Numbered from the stretch's first letter, positions 16,845-26,370 are shown. The stretch is DNA of 64,000 nt from Subdoligranulum variabile (GCA_003343905.1 QAKI01000057.1:124001-188000), one strand, 5' to 3'. Notes: generated by a model from the letters alone, not told the origin. Made by a program: numbers and translations.

Positions 16845-17891
16845 TCAGGTCGCTGCCTGTGCATCCTCGCGCCGCAACTGGCCGCAGGCCGCGCTGATGT
16901 CCGTTCCCAGACGGCGGCGCACGGTGGCGTTGACGCCAAGGCGTTCCAGTTCATGCTGGAACCGGCGCACGTTGGCTTCATCCGTAGCCGAGTACGGGCT
17001 GCCGTCCACCGGGTTGATGGGGATCAGGTTGACGTGCGCACCCATACCTTCGATCAGGTGGGCCAGCTTTTGGGCCATGGCGGAACTGTCGTTCACGCCG
17101 CGCACCATCGAATACTCAAAGCTGATCCGCCGCCCCGTTTCTTTTTGATAACGGCGGCAGGCCGGGATCAGTTCTTCCAGCGGGTAGGCGTCGTTGACGG
17201 GCATCATGCCCGAACGGGTGGCGTTGTCCGGCGCGTGCAGCGAAACCGAGAGCGTAAGCTGCAGGTGCCGTTTTGCCAGCGCGTCGATCTTGGGCACCAA
17301 TCCGCAGGTGGAAAGGCTGATGTTGCGCATCCCGATGTTGACCCCTTCGGGGCAGGAGATGATCTCGAGGAAATCCATGACATTGTCAAAGTTGTGGAGC
17401 GGCTCCCCAATGCCCATGAGCACGATGTGGGATACCCTTTCCCCGGAATCTTTCTGTGCGGTATAAATTTCGGCCGCGATCTCGCCCGGCGTCAGGTCCC
17501 GCACACGGCCGGCCTGGGTGGAGGCGCAGAAGCGGCACCCCATCGCGCAGCCGACCTGGGTGGAAACGCAGACGGTATTGCCGTATTTATACCGCATCAG
17601 AACGGTCTCGATACAGTTGCCGTCCGCAAGCTGCAAAAGGTATTTGACGGTGCCGTCCTTGGACTGCTGCTTGCGGCGAATGGTCGGGACTGCGATGGTA
17701 CACTGGTCCTGCAGCAGCGCCAGAAGCGTCTTGGGCTGGTCCGTCATTTGGGAAAAATCGGTCACCAGTTTTTGGTGCAGCCATTTGAAGATCTGCTTGG
17801 CGCGGAACTTCGGCTGACCCAGCCCGGTGATGTACGCCGTCAGCGAATCGAGCGTAAAGTCTGACAGGCAGATTTTTTCGGTGCCGCTCAC
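16845..17891 (-). CDS. rlmN: 23S rRNA (adenine(2503)-C2)-methyltransferase RlmN
   Basis: Radical-SAM enzyme that methylates A2503 of 23S rRNA and A37 of some tRNAs. It has 348 residues with the cluster motif CAMGCRFCAS near residue 116 and the usual FSLHAP-like and NPVDGSPY segments. The second catalytic Cys of the family lies near the C-terminus. The GTG start at 17891 follows GGAGGGG by 6 nt. It lies between rsmB and prpC, as in the Bacillus cluster. Confidence 0.95.
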   Translation of the reverse strand: MSGTEKICLSDFTLDSLTAYITGLGQPKFRAKQIFKWLHQKLVTDFSQMTDQPKTLLALLQDQCTIAVPTIRRKQQSKDGTVKYLLQLADGNCIETVLMRYKYGNTVCVSTQVGCAMGCRFCASTQAGRVRDLTPGEIAAEIYTAQKDSGERVSHIVLMGIGEPLHNFDNVMDFLEIISCPEGVNIGMRNISLSTCGLVPKIDALAKRHLQLTLSVSLHAPDNATRSGMMPVNDAYPLEELIPACRRYQKETGRRISFEYSMVRGVNDSSAMAQKLAHLIEGMGAHVNLIPINPVDGSPYSATDEANVRRFQHELERLGVNATVRRRLGTDISAACGQLRREDAQAAT

Positions 17892-17928
17892 GCAGGCCCC
17901 TCCTTCCCTTTTATAGTATAAGCCAAAA

Positions 17929-19239
17929 TTATGTCAAAAGTTTTTCCAAAACGGCTACAAAAAATCCATCTGTGCCGGTTTTGTGCGGCAGCAGGAGCGT
18001 TCCATACGCCCCCGACGCCATGCCCGGCACGGTGACCGGCGGCGGAACAAGGCGGAAGCCGGGGTTCTCACGCAGGAACCACTGGACCTGGGCCTCGTTC
18101 TCCTGATAATTGACTGTACAGGTAGAATACACCAAACGGCCCGTTTCAGCAAGGGAATCCGCGCCATTTTGCAGAATTTTCCGCTGGACGGCGCACAAAT
18201 TCTCTATTCCGTCCAAATCTTTATAGCGAATGTCCGGTTTTTTGGCCATGACGCCCAATCCGGAACAGGGCACATCGCACAGAACGCGGTCGAACTTTCC
18301 ACATTCCGGACGCACCGTCGCGTCATGCCGGACCGCCCGCGCACAGGTCACGCCGCAGCGGGAAAACGCCTTTTCGATCAGCGCCACGCGCCCGGGGACT
18401 ACTTCCCCGCTGACCAGTTCGCCGGTATTTTCCATCTGCTGCGCCAGCGTCAGGCTTTTTCCGCCCGGCGCCGCGCAGAGGTCCAGCACCCGCTGCCCCG
18501 GCTGCGCCTGCAGGCACAGCGCAGCGAACTGGCTTGCCAGCCCCTGCACATGGTAATCGCCCCGGGCGAACGCCGCGCCCGCTGCGGGGGAACCCTGAAA
18601 GTCCACCAGCAGCGCGTGGGGCCACGGCCCTGCGGAAACGGTATGCCCTTCCGCGCGCAATTCCTGCGCAAGCTGTTCGTCCGCAGTGCGCAGCGTGTTG
18701 ACCCGGATGGCTGTGGCGGGGCGTTCCCGCAAAGCTGCCGCCAGCGCAAACGCTTCCGCCCCATACTGGGCGTACAAAAGCTGTGCCACCGGGCGGGAAA
18801 GGCAGTAGTAGACGGTCAGACGCTCCACCGGGTCATGGAAGTCGCTTTCCTGCACGGGGGCGGCGGCCGCGCGCCGCAGAACGGCGTTGACCATCCCCGC
18901 CGCGCTGGTCTTGCCCATTGCTTTGGTCAGGCGTACCGATTCATTGACGGCCGCCGGCAGCGGCACCTGCATATACCGCGCCTGGGCCAGTCCCGCCCGC
19001 AGGATCGCGCGCACCGGCGCGTCCAGCTTGCTGACCGGCTTTTTGCTGAACTGATCCAGCAGGTGATCCAGCAGCGGCAGATATTCCAGCACCGTGTAAA
19101 AGATCCGCGCCGCAAAGGCGGCGTCCCGCGCGGGCAGCGGCGGGGCACATTTTTTCAGTTCGGCGTCCAGCACCAGGTTGGCATACCCCGCCTGTTCCTG
19201 GTGCATCAGCGCCTTGACCGCCAGACGGCGCGCCGTCAC
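17929..19239 (-). CDS. rsmB: 16S rRNA (cytosine(967)-C5)-methyltransferase RsmB
   Basis: SAM-dependent methyltransferase of C967 in 16S rRNA. It has 436 residues: an N-terminal NusB-like helical domain (VTARRLAVKALMHQEQAG) and a C-terminal Rossmann methyltransferase with DLCAAPGGKS, the catalytic Cys in VLCDVPCSGLG, and VYSTCT. I choose the GTG at 19239, which overlaps the fmt stop as GTGA, over an upstream in-frame start inside fmt; GGGGG lies upstream at a good distance. Confidence 0.94.
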   Translation of the reverse strand: MTARRLAVKALMHQEQAGYANLVLDAELKKCAPPLPARDAAFAARIFYTVLEYLPLLDHLLDQFSKKPVSKLDAPVRAILRAGLAQARYMQVPLPAAVNESVRLTKAMGKTSAAGMVNAVLRRAAAAPVQESDFHDPVERLTVYYCLSRPVAQLLYAQYGAEAFALAAALRERPATAIRVNTLRTADEQLAQELRAEGHTVSAGPWPHALLVDFQGSPAAGAAFARGDYHVQGLASQFAALCLQAQPGQRVLDLCAAPGGKSLTLAQQMENTGELVSGEVVPGRVALIEKAFSRCGVTCARAVRHDATVRPECGKFDRVLCDVPCSGLGVMAKKPDIRYKDLDGIENLCAVQRKILQNGADSLAETGRLVYSTCTVNYQENEAQVQWFLRENPGFRLVPPPVTVPGMASGAYGTLLLPHKTGTDGFFVAVLEKLLT

Positions 19240-20156
19240 AGGATATCCCCCGCTTTTAAGCGGCGGCCTGCGGCCCAGGCGGTGCCCGTCATCGGCTTGC
19301 CGCCTTCCGGCGTGACCGTCAGCAGTTCCACTGCGCCGTCCGCAGCCGCCACGGTCAGCGGTTTCAGCGCCAGCACGGTGCCGGGGGCCGCGCTGCCCGG
19401 ATTCGGGGCCACACGGCATTCCTGTACCTTGATGCGTTTGCCGTCCTGCATGAACCACGCGACCGGCCACGGATTCATGCCGCGCACCCAGTTGTGGATG
19501 TGGGCCGCGTCCTCCGTGAAGGCAAAGCGCGCCATTTCCTTGTTGAGGGGCGGCGCCAGCGTAGCCTGGGAATCATCCTGCGGCGTGGGGGCAAGCTGCC
19601 CGGCCTGCAGTTTTTCCAGGGCGGCCACCAGCGTTTTGGCCCCCAGCGCACTCACACGGTCAAACAGTTGGCCGCTGGTCTCCTCAGGGTCGATATCGAC
19701 CGGCTCGACCATCAGCACGTCCCCGGTGTCCAGCCCTTCGTCAAGCTGCATGATGGAAACGCCGGTCCGGGCGTCGCCGTTGAGCACCGCCCACTGGATG
19801 GGCGCCGAGCCGCGGTATTTGGGCAGCAGCGAAACGTGCAGGTTGATGCAGCCGTAGGGCGCTGCGTGCAGAAGCTGCGGCGGGATGATGCACCCGTAGG
19901 CCACCACCACGATGATCTCCGGCGCAAGGCCGCGAATGATCTCGTCCGAAGAACCGTCGCGCAGCGTGCGCGGCTGGTAAACGGGGATCCCGTGCTGTTC
20001 CGCCAGTTGTTTGACCGGCGGAGCCGTCAGGATCTGCTTGCGCCCCACCGGCTTATCCCGCCGCGTGAACACGGCGCAGATCTCATGCCCCGCACCAATC
20101 AGCGCGGCCAGGCTTTCCGCCGCAATGTCGGGGGTGCCCATGAACAAAATCCGCAT
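19236..20156 (-). CDS. fmt: Methionyl-tRNA formyltransferase
   Basis: Formylates initiator Met-tRNA using 10-formyl-THF. It has 306 residues with the Rossmann start MRILFMGTPDIAAESL, the substrate motif INLHVSLLPKYRGSAPIQWA and the catalytic Asp in LDTGDVL. It is 3 nt downstream of def; the def-fmt pair, whose products add and remove the formyl group, is conserved. Confidence 0.97.
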   Translation of the reverse strand: MRILFMGTPDIAAESLAALIGAGHEICAVFTRRDKPVGRKQILTAPPVKQLAEQHGIPVYQPRTLRDGSSDEIIRGLAPEIIVVVAYGCIIPPQLLHAAPYGCINLHVSLLPKYRGSAPIQWAVLNGDARTGVSIMQLDEGLDTGDVLMVEPVDIDPEETSGQLFDRVSALGAKTLVAALEKLQAGQLAPTPQDDSQATLAPPLNKEMARFAFTEDAAHIHNWVRGMNPWPVAWFMQDGKRIKVQECRVAPNPGSAAPGTVLALKPLTVAAADGAVELLTVTPEGGKPMTGTAWAAGRRLKAGDIL

Positions 20157-20159
20157 AGA

Positions 20160-20675
20160 TCAGTCCTCGTTTTCCTCCGGGTAGTCGTCCTCATAGAAAT
20201 GGGTCGCCAGATCCATGATGGTGATGCCGTCCAGGTGGTTGTTCTCGTGCTGGATGCAGCGGGCCAGCATATCGTCCGCTTCCATCTCGAACCATTCCCC
20301 GTGGCGGTCCTGCGCCTTGACCTTTACGTGCTTGGAACGCGGGATCGCACCGTTATGTCCCGGGAAAGAAAGGCAGCCCTCATACAGTTCCACCTTTTCC
20401 TCGCTCAGTTCCAGAATTTCCGGGTTGACGAACTCGATGAACTTGTATTCGTAGTTTTCGGGTACTTCCTCCGGCATATCCCGCTCATCCAGGCAGATGA
20501 ACAGGCGGCGCATCATGCCCACCTGCGGGCCTGCCAGCCCCAGACCGTTGGCGTCCAGCAGCGTTTCTTTCATATCGTCCAGCAGGATGCCCAGTTTCTC
20601 GTCGAACTTGGTCACGGGACGGCAGACTTTTTTCAGGATCGGATCGCCGTCCTGTACGATCGTGCGAAGTGCCAT
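20160..20675 (-). CDS. def: Peptide deformylase
   Basis: Metalloenzyme that removes the formyl group from nascent proteins. It has 171 residues with the three signatures GLAGPQVG, EGCLSFPG (metal-binding Cys) and QHENNHLDG (metal-binding His pair and catalytic Glu). The ATG follows TGGAGG. A 120-nt gap to priA upstream holds two GC-rich hairpins, which may attenuate read-through, so def may have its own weak promoter. Confidence 0.97.
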   Translation of the reverse strand: MALRTIVQDGDPILKKVCRPVTKFDEKLGILLDDMKETLLDANGLGLAGPQVGMMRRLFICLDERDMPEEVPENYEYKFIEFVNPEILELSEEKVELYEGCLSFPGHNGAIPRSKHVKVKAQDRHGEWFEMEADDMLARCIQHENNHLDGITIMDLATHFYEDDYPEENED

Positions 20676-20795
20676 GGTTGTTTACCTCCATTGTATCATT
20701 ACAACATTTTATCAAAATCGGCTGCGCCCTGTACGGCGCAGAAAAACTTGCTTATACGCGGGGCAGCGTGCCCCGCATTGGGCCCCGGGGACGGG
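20676..20795 (-). other. priA-def intergenic region with two hairpins
   Basis: Contains an 8-bp hairpin (GCGGGGCA facing TGCCCCGC) and a 7-bp hairpin (CTGCGCC facing GGCGCAG) separated by a T-run on the minus strand, then an AT-rich stretch before the def ribosome binding site. A -10-like TACAAT is present but no well-spaced -35. This may be a partial terminator followed by a weak promoter. Confidence 0.4.
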
Positions 20796-23063
20796 TCACA
20801 GGTCGCCGTCCGAATTGAAGTCCAGCACCACCGAAGCCTTCTGGGGCAGCTTTTCTTTGGCGTAGGCGTCCAGTGTTTCCCGCAGCAGCGCGCGGAAAGC
20901 GGCGTCGTTGCGGCACTTGACCGTCAGTTTGTAGCGGTACTTGCCGCCCAGCATGGCGATGTTCATGGGCGCTGGCCCCAAAAGGCGCAGCGGCATCTGC
21001 GGACGCCGGGCGGCCTGTTCCGCCAGCAAGGTGCCGAAGCGGTGCGCCGCCAGCGCCACCGCGCCCTCCTGCGCGCCCACAAAGCCGATAATGCAGAAGG
21101 CGCAGAACGGCGGGTACAGCCCGAACTTGCGGAAGGAGATCTCCTCCCGGTAGAACGCTTCATAGTCCTGCGACGCCGCCAGTTGCAGCACCGGGTGCCC
21201 CGGCACCGTGGTCTGGATCAGCGCGCGTCCCGGCAGTTCCGCCCGGCCGCCGCGGCCAATGACCTGCGTTACCAGACTGAACACGTTCTCGTAAGCGCGG
21301 AACCCCTGCCCAAACAGCAGCGAGTCGATGCCCAAGACCCCCACCAGCGTGACTTTTTCAAAGTCCAGCCCCTTGGCGACCATCTGGGTGCCGAGTAGGA
21401 TGTCATAGTCATGCCGGCCGAACTCCGCCAGCATCTTTTCATGGGCGTTTTTCTGGCCGGTGGAATCCTGATCCATGCGCAGCACCCGCGCCCCGGGCAG
21501 AAGTTCGGTCAGTTCCTCCTCCACGCGCTGGGTGCCGAATCCGCTGTAGCGGATCTTGCCGCCGCATTCCGGGCAGGCCGACGGCAGCGGATGTACCGTA
21601 TGCCCGCAGTGGTGGCACATCAAAGACTGCTGCGGCTTGTGGTAGACCAGCGGCACGCTGCAGTTCGGGCAGGTCAGCACATGGCCGCAGGTGGTACACA
21701 TGCCCACCGTGTGGTAGCCGCGCCGGTTCAGCAGCAGGATGCTCTGTTCCCCGTTTTCCAGATTTTTCTGGAGTTCCCGGGCCATGCGGGCGCTGACTTC
21801 CCGCGGGTTGCCCGCGGCCAGTTCGGCGCGCATATCAATGAAATCCACCGTGGGCAGCGGCCGTTCCCCGTAACGCTGTTTCAGCGTGACCAGCTTGTAT
21901 TTGCCGCCCACGGCCGCATGGTAGGTTTCGGTGCGGGGCGTGGCCGAAGCAAAGACGAGCAGGGCGTTTTCGATCACAGCGCGCTTTTTGGCTACGTCGT
22001 GGGCATCATACCGGGGGGCGGATTCGCTCTGGTAGGTATGCTCCTGTTCCTCGTCCAGAATGATAAGGCCCAGGTTTTGCAGCGGCGCAAAAACGGCGCT
22101 GCGGGTGCCCACCACAATATCCGCGTTGCCCTGCTGGATCATCCGCCATTGGAGCAGGCGCTCGGTGTTGTTCAGCGCCGAGTGCTGCACCGCCAGACGG
22201 CTGCCGAAAGTGGACTTCAAGCGGCGGATCATCTGGGGCGTCAGGCTGATCTCCGGCACCAGCACCAGCGCCTTGCGTCCCAATGCCAGCGTCCGCTCGA
22301 TCAGTTTGAGGAACACCATCGTTTTGCCGCTGCCCGTGACCCCGTGCAGCAGCGCCGCGTGCGGCCGGTCGTCCTCCAGGTCCGGCAGCAGGGCTTCCAG
22401 CGCCCGCTGCTGTTCCGCCGCCAGTGTGATCGGCTGCGGGTCAAAGGGGATCGACGCAAAAAGGTCCAGCACCCGGTCCTGCCGCCCTTCCTGCAAAATG
22501 CCCTTGCGGCACAGGGTGTCAAGCGTAGGTTTGGCAACGCCCCGTTCTTCCAGTTGCCGCCCGGTCAGGGGGCCGTTTTGCAGTGCTTCCACGGCTTCAA
22601 GCTGGCGGCGGCCCGGCTTGGGCTTTTCCGGCAGTTGCCCGACGAGCGTATACGTCCGCTCGGTGGTGCGGTTCAGGCGGTTCTGCATCACTGGGCGGCC
22701 GTCCACCACCGCGGGGCGGTACTGCGCCCCATAAGGGATCACCGCGCGCACAGCCTCAAACCAGGTGCAGAACGTCCGTTCCTTGAGAAAACGGACCAGT
22801 TCCATCAGGTCCGGCGTCAGCCGCGCCTGTTCGGGGGCGGCGTCCCACAGCGTTTTCAGGCGGGTGGTGTCCTCCCCCGGTTCTTCTTCCCGCACATCCA
22901 GAACGACCGCCATCCGGGGCTTGTCACCCCGGCCAAACGGCACCAAAACAAGGCTGCCGGGCCAGATGCGGTCCTGCAATTCCTGCGGGACCCGGTAGGA
23001 ATATCGCTTATCAAAGTGAATGGTCGCATTATCAACTGCGGCCTGCGCGATCATTTGGGTCAT
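20796..23063 (-). CDS. priA: Primosomal protein N' (replication restart helicase PriA)
   Basis: 3'-5' DNA helicase that reloads the replisome at collapsed forks. It has 755 residues: N-terminal 3'BD domain (IHFDKRYSYRVP), a winged helix, helicase core with Walker A GVTGSGKT, DEEQ box (LDEEQEHTY) and a zinc-binding insertion with paired CxxC motifs (CTTCGHVLTCPNC, CHHCG, CPECGG). The start ATG overlaps the gmk stop by 4 nt. In Bacillus, coaBC and rpoZ lie between gmk and priA; they are absent here. Confidence 0.96.
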   Translation of the reverse strand: MTQMIAQAAVDNATIHFDKRYSYRVPQELQDRIWPGSLVLVPFGRGDKPRMAVVLDVREEEPGEDTTRLKTLWDAAPEQARLTPDLMELVRFLKERTFCTWFEAVRAVIPYGAQYRPAVVDGRPVMQNRLNRTTERTYTLVGQLPEKPKPGRRQLEAVEALQNGPLTGRQLEERGVAKPTLDTLCRKGILQEGRQDRVLDLFASIPFDPQPITLAAEQQRALEALLPDLEDDRPHAALLHGVTGSGKTMVFLKLIERTLALGRKALVLVPEISLTPQMIRRLKSTFGSRLAVQHSALNNTERLLQWRMIQQGNADIVVGTRSAVFAPLQNLGLIILDEEQEHTYQSESAPRYDAHDVAKKRAVIENALLVFASATPRTETYHAAVGGKYKLVTLKQRYGERPLPTVDFIDMRAELAAGNPREVSARMARELQKNLENGEQSILLLNRRGYHTVGMCTTCGHVLTCPNCSVPLVYHKPQQSLMCHHCGHTVHPLPSACPECGGKIRYSGFGTQRVEEELTELLPGARVLRMDQDSTGQKNAHEKMLAEFGRHDYDILLGTQMVAKGLDFEKVTLVGVLGIDSLLFGQGFRAYENVFSLVTQVIGRGGRAELPGRALIQTTVPGHPVLQLAASQDYEAFYREEISFRKFGLYPPFCAFCIIGFVGAQEGAVALAAHRFGTLLAEQAARRPQMPLRLLGPAPMNIAMLGGKYRYKLTVKCRNDAAFRALLRETLDAYAKEKLPQKASVVLDFNSDGDL

Positions 23064-23638
23064 TCGTCCTTCCCGTGTTTGAGCCGGAACTGGATGATGG
23101 AATACAGGCTGTCGGCGCAGGATTCCACCTGCACGTTGACCACGTGCTCATCGTAGTCCACCGAGTTGGCGATCTCGGTCTCGGCGCGTTTCAGCCGGCG
23201 CTGGATCGTTTCCTCGGTTTCGGTGCCGCGGTTGCGCAGGCGGCGTTCCAGTTCCTCCATGTCCGGCGGCAGAACAAAGATCGTCGTGGCTCCGGGGTAC
23301 ATCCGCTTGATGTTGCCCGCGCCCTCCACCTCGATCACAAGGATGACCGGGATGCCCAGCGCCATGCGGCTTTCGATCTCGCTGCGCAGCGTGCCGTAGT
23401 AGTTGCCGCAGTACTGGGTGTGCTCCACGATCTGATCTTCGGCCAGGTGCTTCTCAAAGTCCGCCGTGGTCATAAAATGGTAATTGATGCCGTCCTTCTC
23501 GCCTTCGCGGGGCTGACGGGTTGTCGCCGAGACCGTGTGCTGGATCTCCGGGTGCTTTTTCAGCAGATTGGCCACCACGGTGTCCTTGCCCGTGCCGGAA
23601 GGTCCCGACACCACAAACAAATATTTTTCGCCTTTCAT
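23060..23638 (-). CDS. gmk: Guanylate kinase
   Basis: Phosphorylates GMP to GDP. It has 192 residues with the P-loop GPSGTGKDT near residue 12 and the GMP-binding region STTRQPREGEKDGINYHF. In sequence the first of these reads VSATTRQPREGE. It lies 16 nt downstream of remA and overlaps priA by 4 nt. The family is well defined and the assignment is secure. Confidence 0.97.
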   Translation of the reverse strand: MKGEKYLFVVSGPSGTGKDTVVANLLKKHPEIQHTVSATTRQPREGEKDGINYHFMTTADFEKHLAEDQIVEHTQYCGNYYGTLRSEIESRMALGIPVILVIEVEGAGNIKRMYPGATTIFVLPPDMEELERRLRNRGTETEETIQRRLKRAETEIANSVDYDEHVVNVQVESCADSLYSIIQFRLKHGKDE

Positions 23639-23654
23639 GATTTCCGCCCCTTCT

Positions 23655-23903
23655 TTATACTTCCTTTTCTTCCTGGGTGAACCGCCCCGTTACGCTGTCC
23701 AGCGGGATGCCGGACAAAATCACATGGTCGGAGTCCATGATCAGGACCGCCTGTGTCCGCCGCCCGTAGGAAGCGTCGATCAGCGCGCCCTTCTCCCGCG
23801 CGTCCTGGATCAAACGCTTGATAGGCGCAGAATCCGGGCTGATGATGCTGATCACGCGGTCCGCGTTCACCATATTGCCGAAGCCGATGTTGATGAGTTT
23901 CAT
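23655..23903 (-). CDS. remA: RemA-family DNA-binding regulator (DUF370)
   Basis: Small regulator of 82 residues. In B. subtilis RemA activates matrix and osmoprotection genes; in Clostridia its targets are unknown. The typical block IGFGNMVNADRVISI and the later ASYGRRTQAVLIMDSDHVI are clear. It sits between yicC and gmk, the conserved position of ylzA/remA. Confidence 0.93.
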   Translation of the reverse strand: MKLINIGFGNMVNADRVISIISPDSAPIKRLIQDAREKGALIDASYGRRTQAVLIMDSDHVILSGIPLDSVTGRFTQEEKEV

Positions 23904-23912
23904 GGCCGTGCC

Positions 23913-24791
23913 TCACTCGATGTTCTGGATCTGTTCGCGGATCTTTTCGATCTCGGACTTGAGATCCACCACCAGGCGCGTGATCGCCACATCCTGGCAT
24001 TTGGAACCGATGGTGTTGGATTCCCGGTTCAACTCCTGCGTCAGGAAGTCCAGTTTCCGGCCGATCGGCTCGTCCATCTCCAGAATATCCCGGTACTGGG
24101 CCACATGGCTGCGCAGGCGGACAGTCTCCTCGTCGATGGCGGTCTTGTCCGCAAAGATCGCGGCTTCGGTCACCAGACGCGCTTCGTCGATGTTGCGATC
24201 CCCCAGCAATTCCTGCAGGCGGGCATAAAGTTTTTCGCTGTAAGCCTGGACCCGGCCCGCGCTGTTCTGCTCGATCTGGGCTACCAGCGCCTCGACGGTC
24301 TCCAGCCGGTTCACCACGTCCGCTTTGAGTTTGGTGCCCTCCTGCGCACGCATGGACACAAAAGCATCCAGCGCCTGCTGCGCCACCGCCTGCACATCCT
24401 CCCACAGTTCCGCCTCGTTGGTCGGGGCTGCGGTCTGGGTCAGCACGTCCGGGAACCGGGCCAGCATACCGGCCGTCACATCGTTTTTCAGTTCCAGACG
24501 TTCGGCCAATTCCTGGAGCGCCGTATGGTACCCCTGTGCCAGCGGCCAGTTGACCGTGACAACGGTATCCGCCGCCGTGACAGCCTGCACCGAAAGATTC
24601 AGTTCCACCTTGCCGCGGCTGACCCGGGCGGCAACCAACTGCTTGAGCTTATCCTCCATGAACATGCAGGAACGCGGCAGCCGGGAAGAATACTCAAAGA
24701 AGCGCGAATTGACGCTGCGTAGTTCCACCTTGATGTCGCGCCCGTGCAGCAGGGCCCCGGCACGGCCGTAGCCCGTCATGCTTAAAACCAT
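23913..24791 (-). CDS. yicC: YicC/YloC-family endoribonuclease
   Basis: 292 residues with the N-terminal signature SMTGYGRA and the C-terminal DUF1732 part (EMDEPIGRKLDFLTQELNRE, then IGSKCQDVAIT). YicC proteins act as RNases in stationary-phase RNA turnover (family knowledge). The ATG at 24791 follows GAGGTG by 6 nt. It is the first gene of the long ylo-like cluster and has a promoter just upstream. Confidence 0.93.
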   Translation of the reverse strand: MVLSMTGYGRAGALLHGRDIKVELRSVNSRFFEYSSRLPRSCMFMEDKLKQLVAARVSRGKVELNLSVQAVTAADTVVTVNWPLAQGYHTALQELAERLELKNDVTAGMLARFPDVLTQTAAPTNEAELWEDVQAVAQQALDAFVSMRAQEGTKLKADVVNRLETVEALVAQIEQNSAGRVQAYSEKLYARLQELLGDRNIDEARLVTEAAIFADKTAIDEETVRLRSHVAQYRDILEMDEPIGRKLDFLTQELNRESNTIGSKCQDVAITRLVVDLKSEIEKIREQIQNIE

Positions 24792-24837
24792 ATCCTACAC
24801 CTCACACCTTTTCTCCACAGCAAAACATATATTGTAT

Positions 24838-24866
24838 ATTGTACTATTTTTACGGGCCGGATGCAA
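24838..24866 (-). promoter_or_regulatory. sigma-A-like promoter of the yicC-to-spoVM cluster
   Basis: TTGCAT (24866-24861), a 17-bp spacer and TACAAT (24843-24838) on the minus strand, within an AT-rich stretch. A second TATACA -10-like hexamer lies directly downstream. Leader of about 40 nt. Confidence 0.55.
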
Positions 24867-24919
24867 GAAAAACGGCTGTCTTTCTTCGATTTCCAGTACG
24901 ATTTTACCATACAGACACA

Positions 24920-24950
24920 AAAAAGCCGCCCCCGCGGGCAGCGGGGGCGG
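24920..24950 (-). terminator. intrinsic terminator of the carboxyltransferase-oadA operon
   Basis: A perfect 10-bp GC stem (24926-24935 and 24941-24950) with a 5-nt loop and TTTT on the minus strand, 11 nt after the oadA stop. Confidence 0.88.
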
Positions 24951-24960
24951 TCAGAATGGA

Positions 24961-26370
24961 TCAAACCGGGTGGGATTTCTTCTCGTAATCGGCATGCAGC
25001 GCATCCACGCCCTGCAGGCGGGCATTGCGCTTTTCAAAGAACTTGGGCGCGACCTGCGGGAACATGGCGTAGGTCAGCACGTCCTCTTCCTGGATGGCAT
25101 ATTTGGAAGCCTCGGCGCGCAGCTTGTCCATTTCGGGTTCCAGCGTATCCGCAAAGCGGCAGGTAATGGGTTTCTCGCCCTTGAGGATAAAGTCGCTGAA
25201 ATCCTTCTTGATGGGCGCGGGGGTCTTGCCGTAATCGCCATGGACCAGACCCTTGAACTCCTTCGTGACCATCTTGTAGCGTTCGCCCATGATCACGTTA
25301 AAGACCGCCTGCGTACCAACGATCTGGCTGGTGGGAGTGACCAGCGGCGGGTAGCCGGCATCCTCACGCACACGAGGGATCTCGGCCAGAACATCGTCCA
25401 GCTTGTCTTCCTTGCCGGCGTCCTTGAGCTGTTTGAGCATGTTGGAGAACATGCCGCCCGGCACCTGGTACAGCAGCGTGTTGGCATCGACGCCCAGGGA
25501 CTTGGGGCTGATCTGGCCGTTGGCGATGTACTTTTCGCGCAGTTTGGCGAAGTAGGCACGCACAACATTGAGCTGGTTGAGGTCAAGGCCCGTATCGTAG
25601 TCCGTCCCCTGCAGCGCGGCGACCAGGCTTTCGGTCGGCATATGGGAAGTGCCCAGCGCCAGCGGGCTCATGGAAGTATCCACGATGTCGGCGCCAGCCT
25701 CGATGCCCTTCAGGATGGACATGGAAGCCAGACCGGCGGTGTAATGGCTGTGGATGTCCACCGGGATCTTGACGGTGGATTTCAGTTCCTTGACCAGATC
25801 ATAGCAGGTGTAGGGCTTGAGCAGGCCCGCCATATCCTTGATGCAGATGGAATCCGCGCCCATTTCTTCCAGCGTTTTGGCGTACTGGGCGAAGTATTCG
25901 TTGTTATGCACCGGGCTCAGGGTGTAGCTGATGCAGGCCTGCACGTGCGCGCCCTCTTTGTTGGCGGCCTTGATGGCCGTCTGCAGGTTGCGCGGATCGT
26001 TCAGCGCGTCGAAAATACGGATCACGTCGATGCCGTTGGCGACGGACTTCTGGACGAAGTACTCCACCGCGTCGTCGGCGTAGGGACGGTAGCCCAGCAT
26101 GTTCTGGCCGCGGAACAACATCTGCAGCTTCTGGTGGGGCAGTTCTTTGCGCAGGATGCGCAGACGCTCCCACGGGTCTTCATCCAGGAAGCGGATGCAG
26201 GAGTCAAACGTGGCGCCGCCCCAGCATTCCACCGAAAAATACGGGACCTTGTCCATCTCCGGCAGGATGGGACGCATCTCATCCATCGTCATGCGGGTTG
26301 CGAGCAGCGACTGGTGCGCGTCACGCAGAACGACCTCGGTAATTTTGATCGGTTTCTTAGCCAATGTCAT
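24961..26370 (-). CDS. oadA: Oxaloacetate decarboxylase alpha / pyruvate carboxyltransferase (5S) subunit
   Basis: Biotin-dependent carboxyltransferase that moves CO2 between pyruvate/oxaloacetate and carboxybiotin. It has 469 residues: TIM-barrel HMGL-like domain (TEVVLRDAHQSLLATRM; metal-binding HSHYTAG) and a conserved C-terminal PYC/OADA domain. The C-terminal biotin domain of OadA fusions is absent; the carrier is the separate gene upstream. No membrane beta subunit (Na+ pump) is nearby. It thus resembles the 5S subunit of methylmalonyl-CoA:pyruvate transcarboxylase as much as an Oad alpha subunit. Codon use is strongly biased, suggesting high expression. Confidence 0.9.
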   Translation of the reverse strand: MTLAKKPIKITEVVLRDAHQSLLATRMTMDEMRPILPEMDKVPYFSVECWGGATFDSCIRFLDEDPWERLRILRKELPHQKLQMLFRGQNMLGYRPYADDAVEYFVQKSVANGIDVIRIFDALNDPRNLQTAIKAANKEGAHVQACISYTLSPVHNNEYFAQYAKTLEEMGADSICIKDMAGLLKPYTCYDLVKELKSTVKIPVDIHSHYTAGLASMSILKGIEAGADIVDTSMSPLALGTSHMPTESLVAALQGTDYDTGLDLNQLNVVRAYFAKLREKYIANGQISPKSLGVDANTLLYQVPGGMFSNMLKQLKDAGKEDKLDDVLAEIPRVREDAGYPPLVTPTSQIVGTQAVFNVIMGERYKMVTKEFKGLVHGDYGKTPAPIKKDFSDFILKGEKPITCRFADTLEPEMDKLRAEASKYAIQEEDVLTYAMFPQVAPKFFEKRNARLQGVDALHADYEKKSHPV

